DNA of 64,000 bases from Hassallia sp050875635 (GTDB taxonomy: Bacteria; Cyanobacteriota; Cyanobacteriia; Cyanobacteriales; Nostocaceae), in assembly GCF_050875635.1 (NCBI RefSeq), contig NZ_JBPAOH010000002.1, positions 1 to 64,000 on the forward strand. Reading direction: 5' to 3'. The position numbers and the translations under genes are program-made. Of this stretch, positions 35,495 through 43,644 are shown one piece after another (positions within the stretch are counted from its first letter, which is position 1; each line of letters begins with the position of its first letter). Under the pieces are notes generated by a model. That model saw nothing but the letters and a program-made list of their open reading frames with translations. It searched no databases and had not been told where the DNA came from.

Positions 35495-36781
35495 ATGAAT
35501 ATTGCTGTTATTGGCGGCGGAATGATGGGGCTAACATTAGCCTACCGACTTTCGCAGCAAGGTCATAAAGTAACCGTCTTTGAAAGTAACAACCAACTCG
35601 GCGGACTTGCTACCTACCATGATTACGGTTCCTTCGTTTGGGATCGATTTTATCATGTTATTCTCCCATCTGATACTTACTTAATAAATTTTATTAAGGA
35701 AATTAATTTAGGGGATAAGCTGCGTTGGCGTCCTACTCTTACAGGATGTTACATAGACCAAAAATTATATTCAATTAGCAATACTATAGAATTTCTCCGC
35801 TTTCCACCGCTAACTATTATCGGCAAGTTTCGGTTAGCTTTAACTTTGCTATATGGTTCGAGAATTAAGAATTGGCGACGGTTAGAGAAAATTCCTGTTG
35901 AAGATTGGCTGTTAAAAATCTCCGGGAGAAATACATACGAAAAGCTTTGGCAACCTTTATTGTTAGCCAAACTCGGAGAGAATTATAAGCGTGTCTCAGC
36001 AGTCTTTATTTGGTCGTATATTAAACGGCTGTTTTCCGCTCGTGATAGCAAGTTGCATAAAGAACAACTTGGTTATGTTGCGGGTGGTTACAAAACTGTT
36101 TTTGACCAATTAGAAAAATTAATTTGTGCTGCTGGGGGTAATATTTGCACTGGTGTTGCAGTTAAATATGTTAAACCAGATTCAAAAGGTGGACTGTGGG
36201 TTGAACATAATAAGGCAAAAAAGCATTTTGACAAAGTAATCTTTACCGGACCTGTAAATATTCTCCAACAAATTGCCGATCGCAGCTTGGTGCAAATTGG
36301 CGACTCTACAGTAGAATATCTCGGTGTAATCTGCATGTCACTGATTACCCGCAAGGCTTTGGTTCCTTATTACATAGTCAATCTTGCCGATCGACGTATT
36401 CCCTTTACCGGGGTTTTGGGTATGAGCAATTTAGTTTCTTTACAGGAGACAGCGGGACTGCATCTTACCTACTTACCAAAATACGTACATTCCGACGATC
36501 CTCTGCTCAAACAAACAGACGATGAATTGCGCTCATTATTTTTTCGGGGTTTGCATTTAATGTTTCCACAACTTAAGGCAGATGACATCGTGGCAGCACA
36601 TATTAATCGTGCTATGAAAATGCAACCATTACAAGTCTTAAATTATTCCCATTTGGTACCAAAGATAGTCACCGAAAACGATGATTTTTTTGTTCTCAAC
36701 ACTTCACAGTTTGTCAATGACACTTTAAATAACAATACAGTTGTCGGGCATGTTAACGAATTTAGCGAAAAATTTATTTAG
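35495..36781 (+). CDS. FAD-dependent amine-oxidase-like oxidoreductase
   Basis: 428 aa. The FAD dinucleotide site is IAVIGGGMMGLTLAYRL, followed by E30-type FESNNQLGGLATYHDYG as in protoporphyrinogen-oxidase/UDP-galactopyranose-mutase relatives. The C-terminus does not keep a classical substrate motif I know. Proteins of this kind occur in many exopolysaccharide clusters, where the reaction is unsettled. It starts at ATG 35495. No partner overlaps it. It is followed by a 21-bp repeat array. Confidence 0.85.
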   Translation: MNIAVIGGGMMGLTLAYRLSQQGHKVTVFESNNQLGGLATYHDYGSFVWDRFYHVILPSDTYLINFIKEINLGDKLRWRPTLTGCYIDQKLYSISNTIEFLRFPPLTIIGKFRLALTLLYGSRIKNWRRLEKIPVEDWLLKISGRNTYEKLWQPLLLAKLGENYKRVSAVFIWSYIKRLFSARDSKLHKEQLGYVAGGYKTVFDQLEKLICAAGGNICTGVAVKYVKPDSKGGLWVEHNKAKKHFDKVIFTGPVNILQQIADRSLVQIGDSTVEYLGVICMSLITRKALVPYYIVNLADRRIPFTGVLGMSNLVSLQETAGLHLTYLPKYVHSDDPLLKQTDDELRSLFFRGLHLMFPQLKADDIVAAHINRAMKMQPLQVLNYSHLVPKIVTENDDFFVLNTSQFVNDTLNNNTVVGHVNEFSEKFI

Positions 36782-36823
36782 TACAAAAATCTCGAATGGC
36801 TTTATGTAAATTCTTGGTGGTTC

Positions 36824-37012
36824 CCCGAATTCAATCAACGACTGCCCGAATTCAATCAACGACTGCCCGAATTCAGTAAACGACTGCCCGAATTCAGTAA
36901 ACGACTGCCCGAATTCAATAAACGACTGTCCGAATTCAATAAACGACTGCCCGAATTCAATCAACGACTGTCCGAATTCAATCAACGACTGTCCGAATTC
37001 AATCAACTATGC
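36824..37012. repeat. Tandem array, 9 units of 21 bp
   Basis: The unit CCCGAATTCAATCAACGACTG runs from 36824, with variants AGTAAACG and TCCGAA. Eight units are full and the ninth is degenerate. The length matches the array before nrtD (also 21 bp) but the sequence differs. It is stop-free on the minus strand (IEFGQSL), which I treat as a consequence of the period. Confidence 0.92.
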
Positions 37013-37018
37013 AGATAC

Positions 37019-37094
37019 GTAGGGTGCGTTAGCCACAGCGTAACGCACCAAAGCTTAATAATGGTGCGTTAGCGTTTCGCGTAACGCACCCTAC
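37019..37094. repeat. GTAGGGTGCGTTA double-hairpin repeat
   Basis: GTAGGGTGCGTTA at 37019 pairs with TAACGCACCCTAC ending at 37094, and TAACGCACC/GGTGCGTTA pair inside. A diverged copy is at 56988-57110. Such GGTGCGTTA elements are widespread in cyanobacteria. Confidence 0.85.
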
Positions 37095-37264
37095 AGATAC
37101 TTACTTATACGCTGTCGCAAATTATTCAGTATAAATGCTGAAGTTTATCGAAGATTTATTAATTACTTTGTATATTAAGATTAATTTAATTAACCTGCCT
37201 GTCTGAATCGTTTTTGGATTCAGGAAACTTGATATATTGTATATTTAAATACTTATAAAATCCC

Positions 37265-38437
37265 ATGATTGCAATCAAACGGTTATCAGTGGCTACCGCT
37301 GTTGGTCTTGTTTTGAGCTTGCTAGTTAACAGTGAGGCTTTTGCTTTCACTTACACTAAAATCGCTGACAGCAATGACCATTTTAATAAGTTCGGTTTTT
37401 ACCCTGCGATCAACAACGAAGGCACTGTTACCTTCTCTGCCGATTTAGATGCGGGGGGAAGTGGCATCTACATTGGTAGTGGGGAGAATACGAGTCTGAT
37501 TGCTGACAGCAGCGGTCAGTTTAGCTCATTTTTTACTTTTGCGATCGCTGACACAGGTATTGTTGCTTTTAAAGCTGCTTTGGATGAAGCAAGTGTTGGC
37601 ATTTATACAAATGAAAATACTGCTCCGATTGCTTACAGCAAAGTTCCTGCTGCTTTAGGCGATCTCGCCATCAATAGTAAAGGTACTGTAACCTTCTCGC
37701 AAATTCTAGATCGAGGAGTTCGTGCCGTCTTAACCAATAACGACGGAATCAATACCACCATCGCCGATACCAGTGACACCAGTCCCTATAGCCGTTTTGA
37801 GGGAATCGCAATTAATAGCGCAGGCGCCGTCGCTTTCACAGCCGAACTTAAAGAGAGAGGTCGTGGTATATACACTGTTCATGGTGGAAATACGATGACT
37901 ATGGCTGACACTAATGGAGACTTTGACTTTTTGTTCAACCCTGCCATCAACAATGCAGGCACAGTAGCCTTTAAGGGTGTTCTTGATAAGTTGGCAGGTG
38001 AAGGCATTTATACTAGTGACGGTCAAACACTGACCAAAATAGCTGACAACAGCAGTGTTTTTGACTTCTTCGAGAACCCGGCAATTAACAATCAGGGTAC
38101 TGTAGCTTTTAAAGGTGTCCTTAGGGGAGGGGGTTTGGGTATTTACACAGGAGCAAACCCGGAAACTGATAAAGTCATTGCTTTGGGCGATTCTCTGCTA
38201 GGCTCGACAGTAACAGACCTTTATTTTTCCAATCGCGGGTTAAACGATAAGAACCAGTTTGTCTTCTATGCCAAACTTGCAGATGGTAGAACAGGGGTAT
38301 TCCGCGCTGACTCGGATCGTCAAGAGCCAACTACTTCTGTTCCAGAATCACGTTTTGCGTTGGGTTTGTTGACAGTAGGTGCGTTGGGTGCAGTTTTGCG
38401 ACCCAAGCGTGATTGTGGGAGTAGACTGCCAAAATAA
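37265..38437 (+). CDS. Secreted repeat protein with PEP-CTERM-like tail
   Basis: 390 aa. A Sec signal peptide (residues 1-27, ending EAFAF) is followed by six to seven ~50-residue repeats of the form AINNEGTVTFSADLDAGGSG / IADNS, probably a beta-propeller. The C-terminus reads TTSVPESRFALGLLTVGALG then RPKRD: a V-P-E-x motif, hydrophobic helix and basic end, as in PEP-CTERM sorting signals, with VPES instead of VPEP. PEP-CTERM proteins are processed by exosortase and tied to exopolysaccharide producers, which fits the location. No exosortase lies in the window. The exact function is unknown. Confidence 0.83.
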   Translation: MIAIKRLSVATAVGLVLSLLVNSEAFAFTYTKIADSNDHFNKFGFYPAINNEGTVTFSADLDAGGSGIYIGSGENTSLIADSSGQFSSFFTFAIADTGIVAFKAALDEASVGIYTNENTAPIAYSKVPAALGDLAINSKGTVTFSQILDRGVRAVLTNNDGINTTIADTSDTSPYSRFEGIAINSAGAVAFTAELKERGRGIYTVHGGNTMTMADTNGDFDFLFNPAINNAGTVAFKGVLDKLAGEGIYTSDGQTLTKIADNSSVFDFFENPAINNQGTVAFKGVLRGGGLGIYTGANPETDKVIALGDSLLGSTVTDLYFSNRGLNDKNQFVFYAKLADGRTGVFRADSDRQEPTTSVPESRFALGLLTVGALGAVLRPKRDCGSRLPK

Positions 38438-38540
38438 CATAAAATTCTGGAAATGGGTATTGATTGTGTGATTTAAATATAAAGATTTCCCAATTTCAAC
38501 CAAGTAGGGAATCATTATTAAATCAACAGGGCAAACCAGA

Positions 38541-41135
38541 ATGAATCTACCCCAAAGTCAATTTACAATCATCAGCGGCGATCGCCAAAGCGGTCTCATA
38601 AAAACTGCGTTACCCAAACCTTTGGTAGTGCAGCTAACAGACAGTGCTGGCAATCCAAGAGCAAAAGTGCCAGTCAACTTTGCTATTTCCAGTGGTGGTG
38701 GTTCGGTTTCTCCAACCACTGCCTTAACCGATGCCAAAGGTAGGGCAAGCACGATGCTAACCTTGGGGACTGAAGCTGGTGTAATTAAGGCGATCGCCAC
38801 AGTATCTAACATTGGCAGCGTCAGCTTTAGTGCTACAGCTCATCCGACGACAACCAATCCTATTTATCTAGAAAACCAAAACCCTGCGACTACTCAGCGG
38901 CTAATTACCAACCAGGCTACCAACAATCAAAGCGTCTTTACAAATCAACAGCCAAACAATGAAAATGCCACCGATGGTGTGGAATATGAACTGGGAATGA
39001 AGTTCCAAAGCACCAAGAACGGTCAGATTGTGGCGATTCGCTTTTGGAAAGCAAACAACGAAAGTGGCAGCCATGTTGGTAAAATCTGGACGGCAAACGG
39101 TGTTCTCTTAGCTAGTTGCACATATACCAACGAGACAGCCTCAGGTTGGCAGCAGCAGACTCTCTCTCCGGCGCTGACAATAAGCGCCAATACTACCTAC
39201 GTGGTAAGCGTTAACACAGCCAATACTTATTTCCCGATTAGCCCTGAAGGATTGGCAAGTTCGGTGGTGAATGGAGATTTGAGTTCAGTTGCTGATGGTC
39301 AAAATGGAGTGTACGGCAATGTGAATGCTTTGCCAACAAATTCCTACAAGAGTTCCAATTATTTCCGCGACATCGTATTTACTGCTCAACCGACTGCTAG
39401 TATTACCAAAGTCAGCGGTGATAACCAACAAGGAGCAATCAAAACTGCTTTACCTAACCGATTAGTTGTGCAAGTTAAAGACTCTGCTGGCAATCCACAA
39501 GTGGGAGTTACAGTCAACTTTGCTATTTCCAATGGCGGAGGAACTGTTTCACCTGCCAGTGCCGTAACTGATGCCAACGGTAAGGCAAGCACAATGCTGA
39601 CCTTGGGGCAAGTCGCTGGTGTAACTAACGCGATCGCCACAGCAGCTAACATTGGCAGCGTCAGCTTTAGTGCTACAGCTCAACCGACGACAACCAATCC
39701 TATTTATCTAGAAAACCTAAAACCTGGAACTACTGACTGGCAAATTACCAACCAGGCTACCAATAATGAAATTGCTGGCTATGCTACAGCAACTAGTGTA
39801 AATCAAGGCGAGTCGCTGCCCATAAAAGTTTCTTTGGCACAGCCAGGAAAGTTTACGATCAAAGTGTACCGCTTAGGTTACTACGGTGGCAAAGGAGGGC
39901 GACTGATAAAAGACAGCGGTCAACTCAACGGCTTCACCCAACCTGCTTGTGCGATCGCAGATCCCAATACCCGGTTGGTTGAGTGTAACTGGTCAACTTC
40001 CTACACTCTCAAAGTAACCAAAAACTGGACTAGCGGACTATATATTGCTAACCTTAGAGACCAAATAACAGGCAAGCAGTCACAAATATGGTTTGTTGTC
40101 CGTAATGACAGCAGTAAGTCTGATATATTGTTCCAGAGCAGCTTTACCACCTTTTGTGCCTACAATAACTACGGTGGCTACAGCTTGTATGAATACAGCT
40201 CAAAATATAACCAAAAAGCTGTTAAAGTTTCCTTCGACAGACCCTTCTCCCAAACTCTTGGACATGACGATTACAATCACTTTTTGTCTTGGGAACGCAA
40301 TATGATGCGCTGGTTGGAGTATTTAGGATATGATGTATCATATACTACTAATGTGGATGTCCATACTAACCCTAATATTCTCCAGCGACACAAATTATTT
40401 CTTTCTGTTGGTCACGATGAATACTGGTCGAAAGAACAACGGGATGGTGTCGAACAAGCCCGCGATGCGAAAGTCAATTTGGCATTTTTCTCGGCAAATT
40501 CAGCTTACTGGCGATTTCGCTTTGAGAAATCGAGTAGTGGAGAAGCCAATCGGGTAATGGTCTGCTATAAGGATACCCAAGATCCGGTTGCTCCGACAAA
40601 TAAATGGAGAAGTCCAGAGAACAAGCGACCGGAAAACGCATTAATAGGAGTAATGTATACAGGCGATCGCGACGATCTGTATTTCACCTGGGGCGATCCT
40701 AACGGGACTACTGATACCTACAAAGGCTATGATTTTGTAGTTGCCAATAGTTTAGACCCATATTACGCCCACACCAACCTCAAAGACGGCGATTCGTTGA
40801 GTGAACTAGTAGGTTTTGAATGGGATGGAGTTGTCAATAACGGCTTTTCTCCTAAGGGATTGGTTATTTTGTCTTCTTCACCAGTTGAGCCAAAATCTCT
40901 CGATTTGGATCTTTCCCCTGGAACCAATACCCAAGTTTCCAATGCAGTCCGCTACACAGCTTCTAGTGGTGCCAAGGTCTTTGCCAGCGGCTCTATTCAG
41001 TGGATGTGGGGGCTGGATAGCGATCGCGTCAAGCCTTTTAAAGAAGATATTCGCGCCCAGCAAATGGCTATCAACATTTTAGCAGATATGGGTGCCAAGC
41101 CTCTGATACCATCCCCCAAACTGGTGACTGAATAA
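38541..41135 (+). CDS. Big_1 / DUF4082 / Big_1 / N,N-dimethylformamidase-like protein
   Basis: 864 aa. Residues ~5-105 are an Ig-like Big_1 domain (LVVQLTDSAGNPRAKVPVNF). Residues ~135-283 are DUF4082 (GVEYELGMKFQSTKNGQIVA), ~285-382 a second Big_1 and ~388-855 a domain like the large subunit of N,N-dimethylformamidase. The last has Y-N-N-Y-G-G-Y-S-L-Y, LFLSVGHDEYWSKEQRDGVE and YTGDRDDLYFTWGDPNG. In the characterised enzyme two Tyr and one Glu bind iron, and such residues are available here, but the alignment is not verified. No signal peptide precedes the first domain. A paralogue lies at 43645; shared stretches are nearly identical in DNA. It may hydrolyse amides on surface polymers. Confidence 0.85.
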   Translation: MNLPQSQFTIISGDRQSGLIKTALPKPLVVQLTDSAGNPRAKVPVNFAISSGGGSVSPTTALTDAKGRASTMLTLGTEAGVIKAIATVSNIGSVSFSATAHPTTTNPIYLENQNPATTQRLITNQATNNQSVFTNQQPNNENATDGVEYELGMKFQSTKNGQIVAIRFWKANNESGSHVGKIWTANGVLLASCTYTNETASGWQQQTLSPALTISANTTYVVSVNTANTYFPISPEGLASSVVNGDLSSVADGQNGVYGNVNALPTNSYKSSNYFRDIVFTAQPTASITKVSGDNQQGAIKTALPNRLVVQVKDSAGNPQVGVTVNFAISNGGGTVSPASAVTDANGKASTMLTLGQVAGVTNAIATAANIGSVSFSATAQPTTTNPIYLENLKPGTTDWQITNQATNNEIAGYATATSVNQGESLPIKVSLAQPGKFTIKVYRLGYYGGKGGRLIKDSGQLNGFTQPACAIADPNTRLVECNWSTSYTLKVTKNWTSGLYIANLRDQITGKQSQIWFVVRNDSSKSDILFQSSFTTFCAYNNYGGYSLYEYSSKYNQKAVKVSFDRPFSQTLGHDDYNHFLSWERNMMRWLEYLGYDVSYTTNVDVHTNPNILQRHKLFLSVGHDEYWSKEQRDGVEQARDAKVNLAFFSANSAYWRFRFEKSSSGEANRVMVCYKDTQDPVAPTNKWRSPENKRPENALIGVMYTGDRDDLYFTWGDPNGTTDTYKGYDFVVANSLDPYYAHTNLKDGDSLSELVGFEWDGVVNNGFSPKGLVILSSSPVEPKSLDLDLSPGTNTQVSNAVRYTASSGAKVFASGSIQWMWGLDSDRVKPFKEDIRAQQMAINILADMGAKPLIPSPKLVTE

Positions 41136-41281
41136 TTATTAATTCATAATTCATAATTCATAATTTAGGGTACACAAATCAATTTATTGATGGTAATAAA
41201 TAAATTTTATTCCTCACTTACCGCCCCCGCCTGAGTGCGTGGAGTAATAATTATGAATTATTAATTATTAATTATGAATTA
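41131..41281. repeat. AT-rich inverted repeat (TTCATAATT units)
   Basis: TAATTCATAATTCATAATTC on the left (41131-41166) faces TTATGAATTATTAATTATTA on the right (41244-41281). It can form a cruciform. It lies between convergent genes and might end transcription. Confidence 0.75.
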
Positions 41282-41438
41282 TATTGACACCCTAGCTGAA
41301 ATCAAAATGGCAAATACAGCAGGCTATAGCGGTTCTCACTTGCGTCAAATACCCAAACCGATCGTAGGGACAATTCATGAATTGTCCAAGAGTGCGTATC
41401 GTTGTGTATTGCATCCAACTCTTAACCGCTATAATTTC

Positions 41439-43406
41439 TCATTTACTAGCATAGATATTTATAGCCCACTGTTTGCCATTTCCAAAACCTAGCATTTGAG
41501 GTGATGAGTAAACTAACTGATGTTCTTTAGTAATCCATCGGTCAATCAGCGGGTTGAACTCGGCGTAAGTCTGATAGCCTGGTTGAAGCCACCAAAAAGG
41601 AACATGTACGTAGACTATGAGTTCAGGAGATTTATTTTTCATGCGATCGATAAACTCCCGCTCTGCATCTGGAGTAGGAACAACCCCTGGAAGAAAGATA
41701 GTTTCTTGACTGGGTGAGTGAGTTTTGGTAAGAAAATTCAAAGTGGCTCCAGCGGGCACTACCAGTACAGATTTGGCTTTAGAAGCGTTGATATATTTAA
41801 TCGTTTGGTTGAAGGCAACAGCAAGGTCAGCATATTTAGTGTAAATAGTTCCTTGAGGCGATCGCACTGCATAGCGATACTGTCCTAACTCCACCAAGTT
41901 CATACCACCACCAATCAGCAAGCAAATCAACAAAAACCTTGAGATTGGCAAACTAGTTTTTTCCGCCAAATTGTATAAAAACGTGAAAAACAGTATTAAT
42001 GCTGTTACAGCATAAATTCCATAAAAACCGATGTAGAACAAAAAGCGAGCGTTGAGCAACATAGAGAAAGCGAACAAGGCATACAGTAGAGGTGCATGTC
42101 GGTGCTGAATTAACTCCCTAAAACTCAAAGCAAACCATGCCACCAACAACGGTAAAAGCCAAGCCATATTCCCCAAAGGGTGGAAAACAACATCAGAACA
42201 GCAAGCCAACCGACGCGGTATTAAAAAGCATAAAAATCCCAAACATAGAACCACAAGCGACTTGACTGCAAGCCGAAGCCATCGAGAATTGGGTATCCAC
42301 TCTCGTCTAAACAGCCACCTCGTAGCTAGGGAAGCAACGCAAACTACTAGCAAAACAACTAAACCAATTTTGAAGGCATTCTCCCAAATGTTGATTCGCA
42401 ACAAAGCCAAACCTAATAAAGAGAAAGCGATACTTACAATTCCCTCAACTAGTATCTTGTATCGATTATTGGGTATCCACTCGCGTCTAGAAAGCCAGCC
42501 AGCAAATGCCAGTGCTAGCCAAATCACGATTGAAGTAGCTGTAAAAACGTTGAAAGTACCCCTCCAGATATTCAGGGTTTTACCAGCGGAAACATCAAAA
42601 AGTCCGCTTTTGGTAAGAACCTGGGACTTGGAAACTGGCAGGATTGAAGTTTGTAGCGTCTCCCAGGAAACTTGATGGGCAAGCAATGCGAATGGTATTA
42701 TTACACAGATACTTGCCACCAAAATTACTAAAATGCTACGTACTACCACGCTCTTGAGATTTCTGGGACGCAGGTTTGCACCAACCAACACACCAACAAG
42801 CCCAGATACTCCGTATTCTTGCTTAGAAAGTCCGGCTAATCCGCAGGCGATCGCAGCTGCTATTAGCCATCCGGTTTTGCCAGTATGTCCGTAGCGCTCA
42901 ACAGCAGTAAAAGCCAGCAAGCAAAATACCGTCCCATAGACAGTACCGTAACTATAAGGAACGATCAGATTAAACAGCCCTCCGGGAGCGAAAGCACAGT
43001 ATATCAGCACGCAAATTGTGCAAAGTGCTGCCCAAGGCTTATTGGTAAGCCTTATAGTCAATTGATAAGTTAGCAAGGTAACTGCCAATGCCAAGACCAA
43101 ACCAACTGCGTAGAAAACTTCTAAGTGATGCCCAAACAGCAGCAGTGCAAGCGCATTGACGTAGTAAGGGAGAGGTCCGTAGTAATTTTGCAAGTCGCGG
43201 TATAGTACTTCCCCTGCCAGCAGACGAGCGGTTATCTCGGCTTCTTGCCCGGTATCAAATATCGGATGTGCTAATTTGCCCCAACTGACGAACGCCAGCA
43301 AGATAAAACAAGCAAGTACAAAAAATAACCACGGATCGCGTTGCAGAATATTTATCTTTCGATGCTTTTTAACACTCGGCACGCCAGAGTCAGCAGGATA
43401 TACCAT
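41439..43406 (-). CDS. GT-C type integral membrane glycosyltransferase
   Basis: 655 aa with about a dozen hydrophobic helices. After the first helix (~27-46) comes the loop HPIFDTGQEAEITARLLAGE then VLYRDLQNYYGPLPYYVNAL, the acidic loop and YGP motif of GT39/ArnT-like lipid-phosphate-sugar transferases. A soluble C-terminal part follows residue ~535. It would use a polyprenyl-phosphate sugar on the periplasmic side. It is the only minus-strand gene in the 25-64 kb locus and lies exactly between the two dimethylformamidase-like paralogues. Donor and acceptor are unknown. Confidence 0.82.
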   Translation of the reverse strand: MVYPADSGVPSVKKHRKINILQRDPWLFFVLACFILLAFVSWGKLAHPIFDTGQEAEITARLLAGEVLYRDLQNYYGPLPYYVNALALLLFGHHLEVFYAVGLVLALAVTLLTYQLTIRLTNKPWAALCTICVLIYCAFAPGGLFNLIVPYSYGTVYGTVFCLLAFTAVERYGHTGKTGWLIAAAIACGLAGLSKQEYGVSGLVGVLVGANLRPRNLKSVVVRSILVILVASICVIIPFALLAHQVSWETLQTSILPVSKSQVLTKSGLFDVSAGKTLNIWRGTFNVFTATSIVIWLALAFAGWLSRREWIPNNRYKILVEGIVSIAFSLLGLALLRINIWENAFKIGLVVLLVVCVASLATRWLFRREWIPNSRWLRLAVKSLVVLCLGFLCFLIPRRLACCSDVVFHPLGNMAWLLPLLVAWFALSFRELIQHRHAPLLYALFAFSMLLNARFLFYIGFYGIYAVTALILFFTFLYNLAEKTSLPISRFLLICLLIGGGMNLVELGQYRYAVRSPQGTIYTKYADLAVAFNQTIKYINASKAKSVLVVPAGATLNFLTKTHSPSQETIFLPGVVPTPDAEREFIDRMKNKSPELIVYVHVPFWWLQPGYQTYAEFNPLIDRWITKEHQLVYSSPQMLGFGNGKQWAINIYASK

Positions 43407-43644
43407 ATTTTTTCTTATCTTTTTGCCTGATATAAGAATGGAGAGCTAATACTCGATCTTGGCAGATAATCAGCGATTTATTGCGTTGTCAATTTTGTTT
43501 GTACTCAAGCAATATATAGTCACTATATATGCTTAGATATTTGTATATAAAATTAAAACAGTTTTTCCTAATATAACCAAGCAAAGTGTCAGCTAATACA
43601 AAGTTTCTTAACAGAAAAAATCCTTCCTTTAAACAAATAAACAA

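Noticed and set aside
36725..37006. IEFGQSL repeat 'protein' on the minus strand
   Set aside because: Same explanation: 21-bp tandem array, overlapping the end of a real gene.
41274..41492. 72-aa open frame after the AT-rich repeat
   Set aside because: Starts inside the repeat and overlaps the end of the GT-C gene on the other strand.
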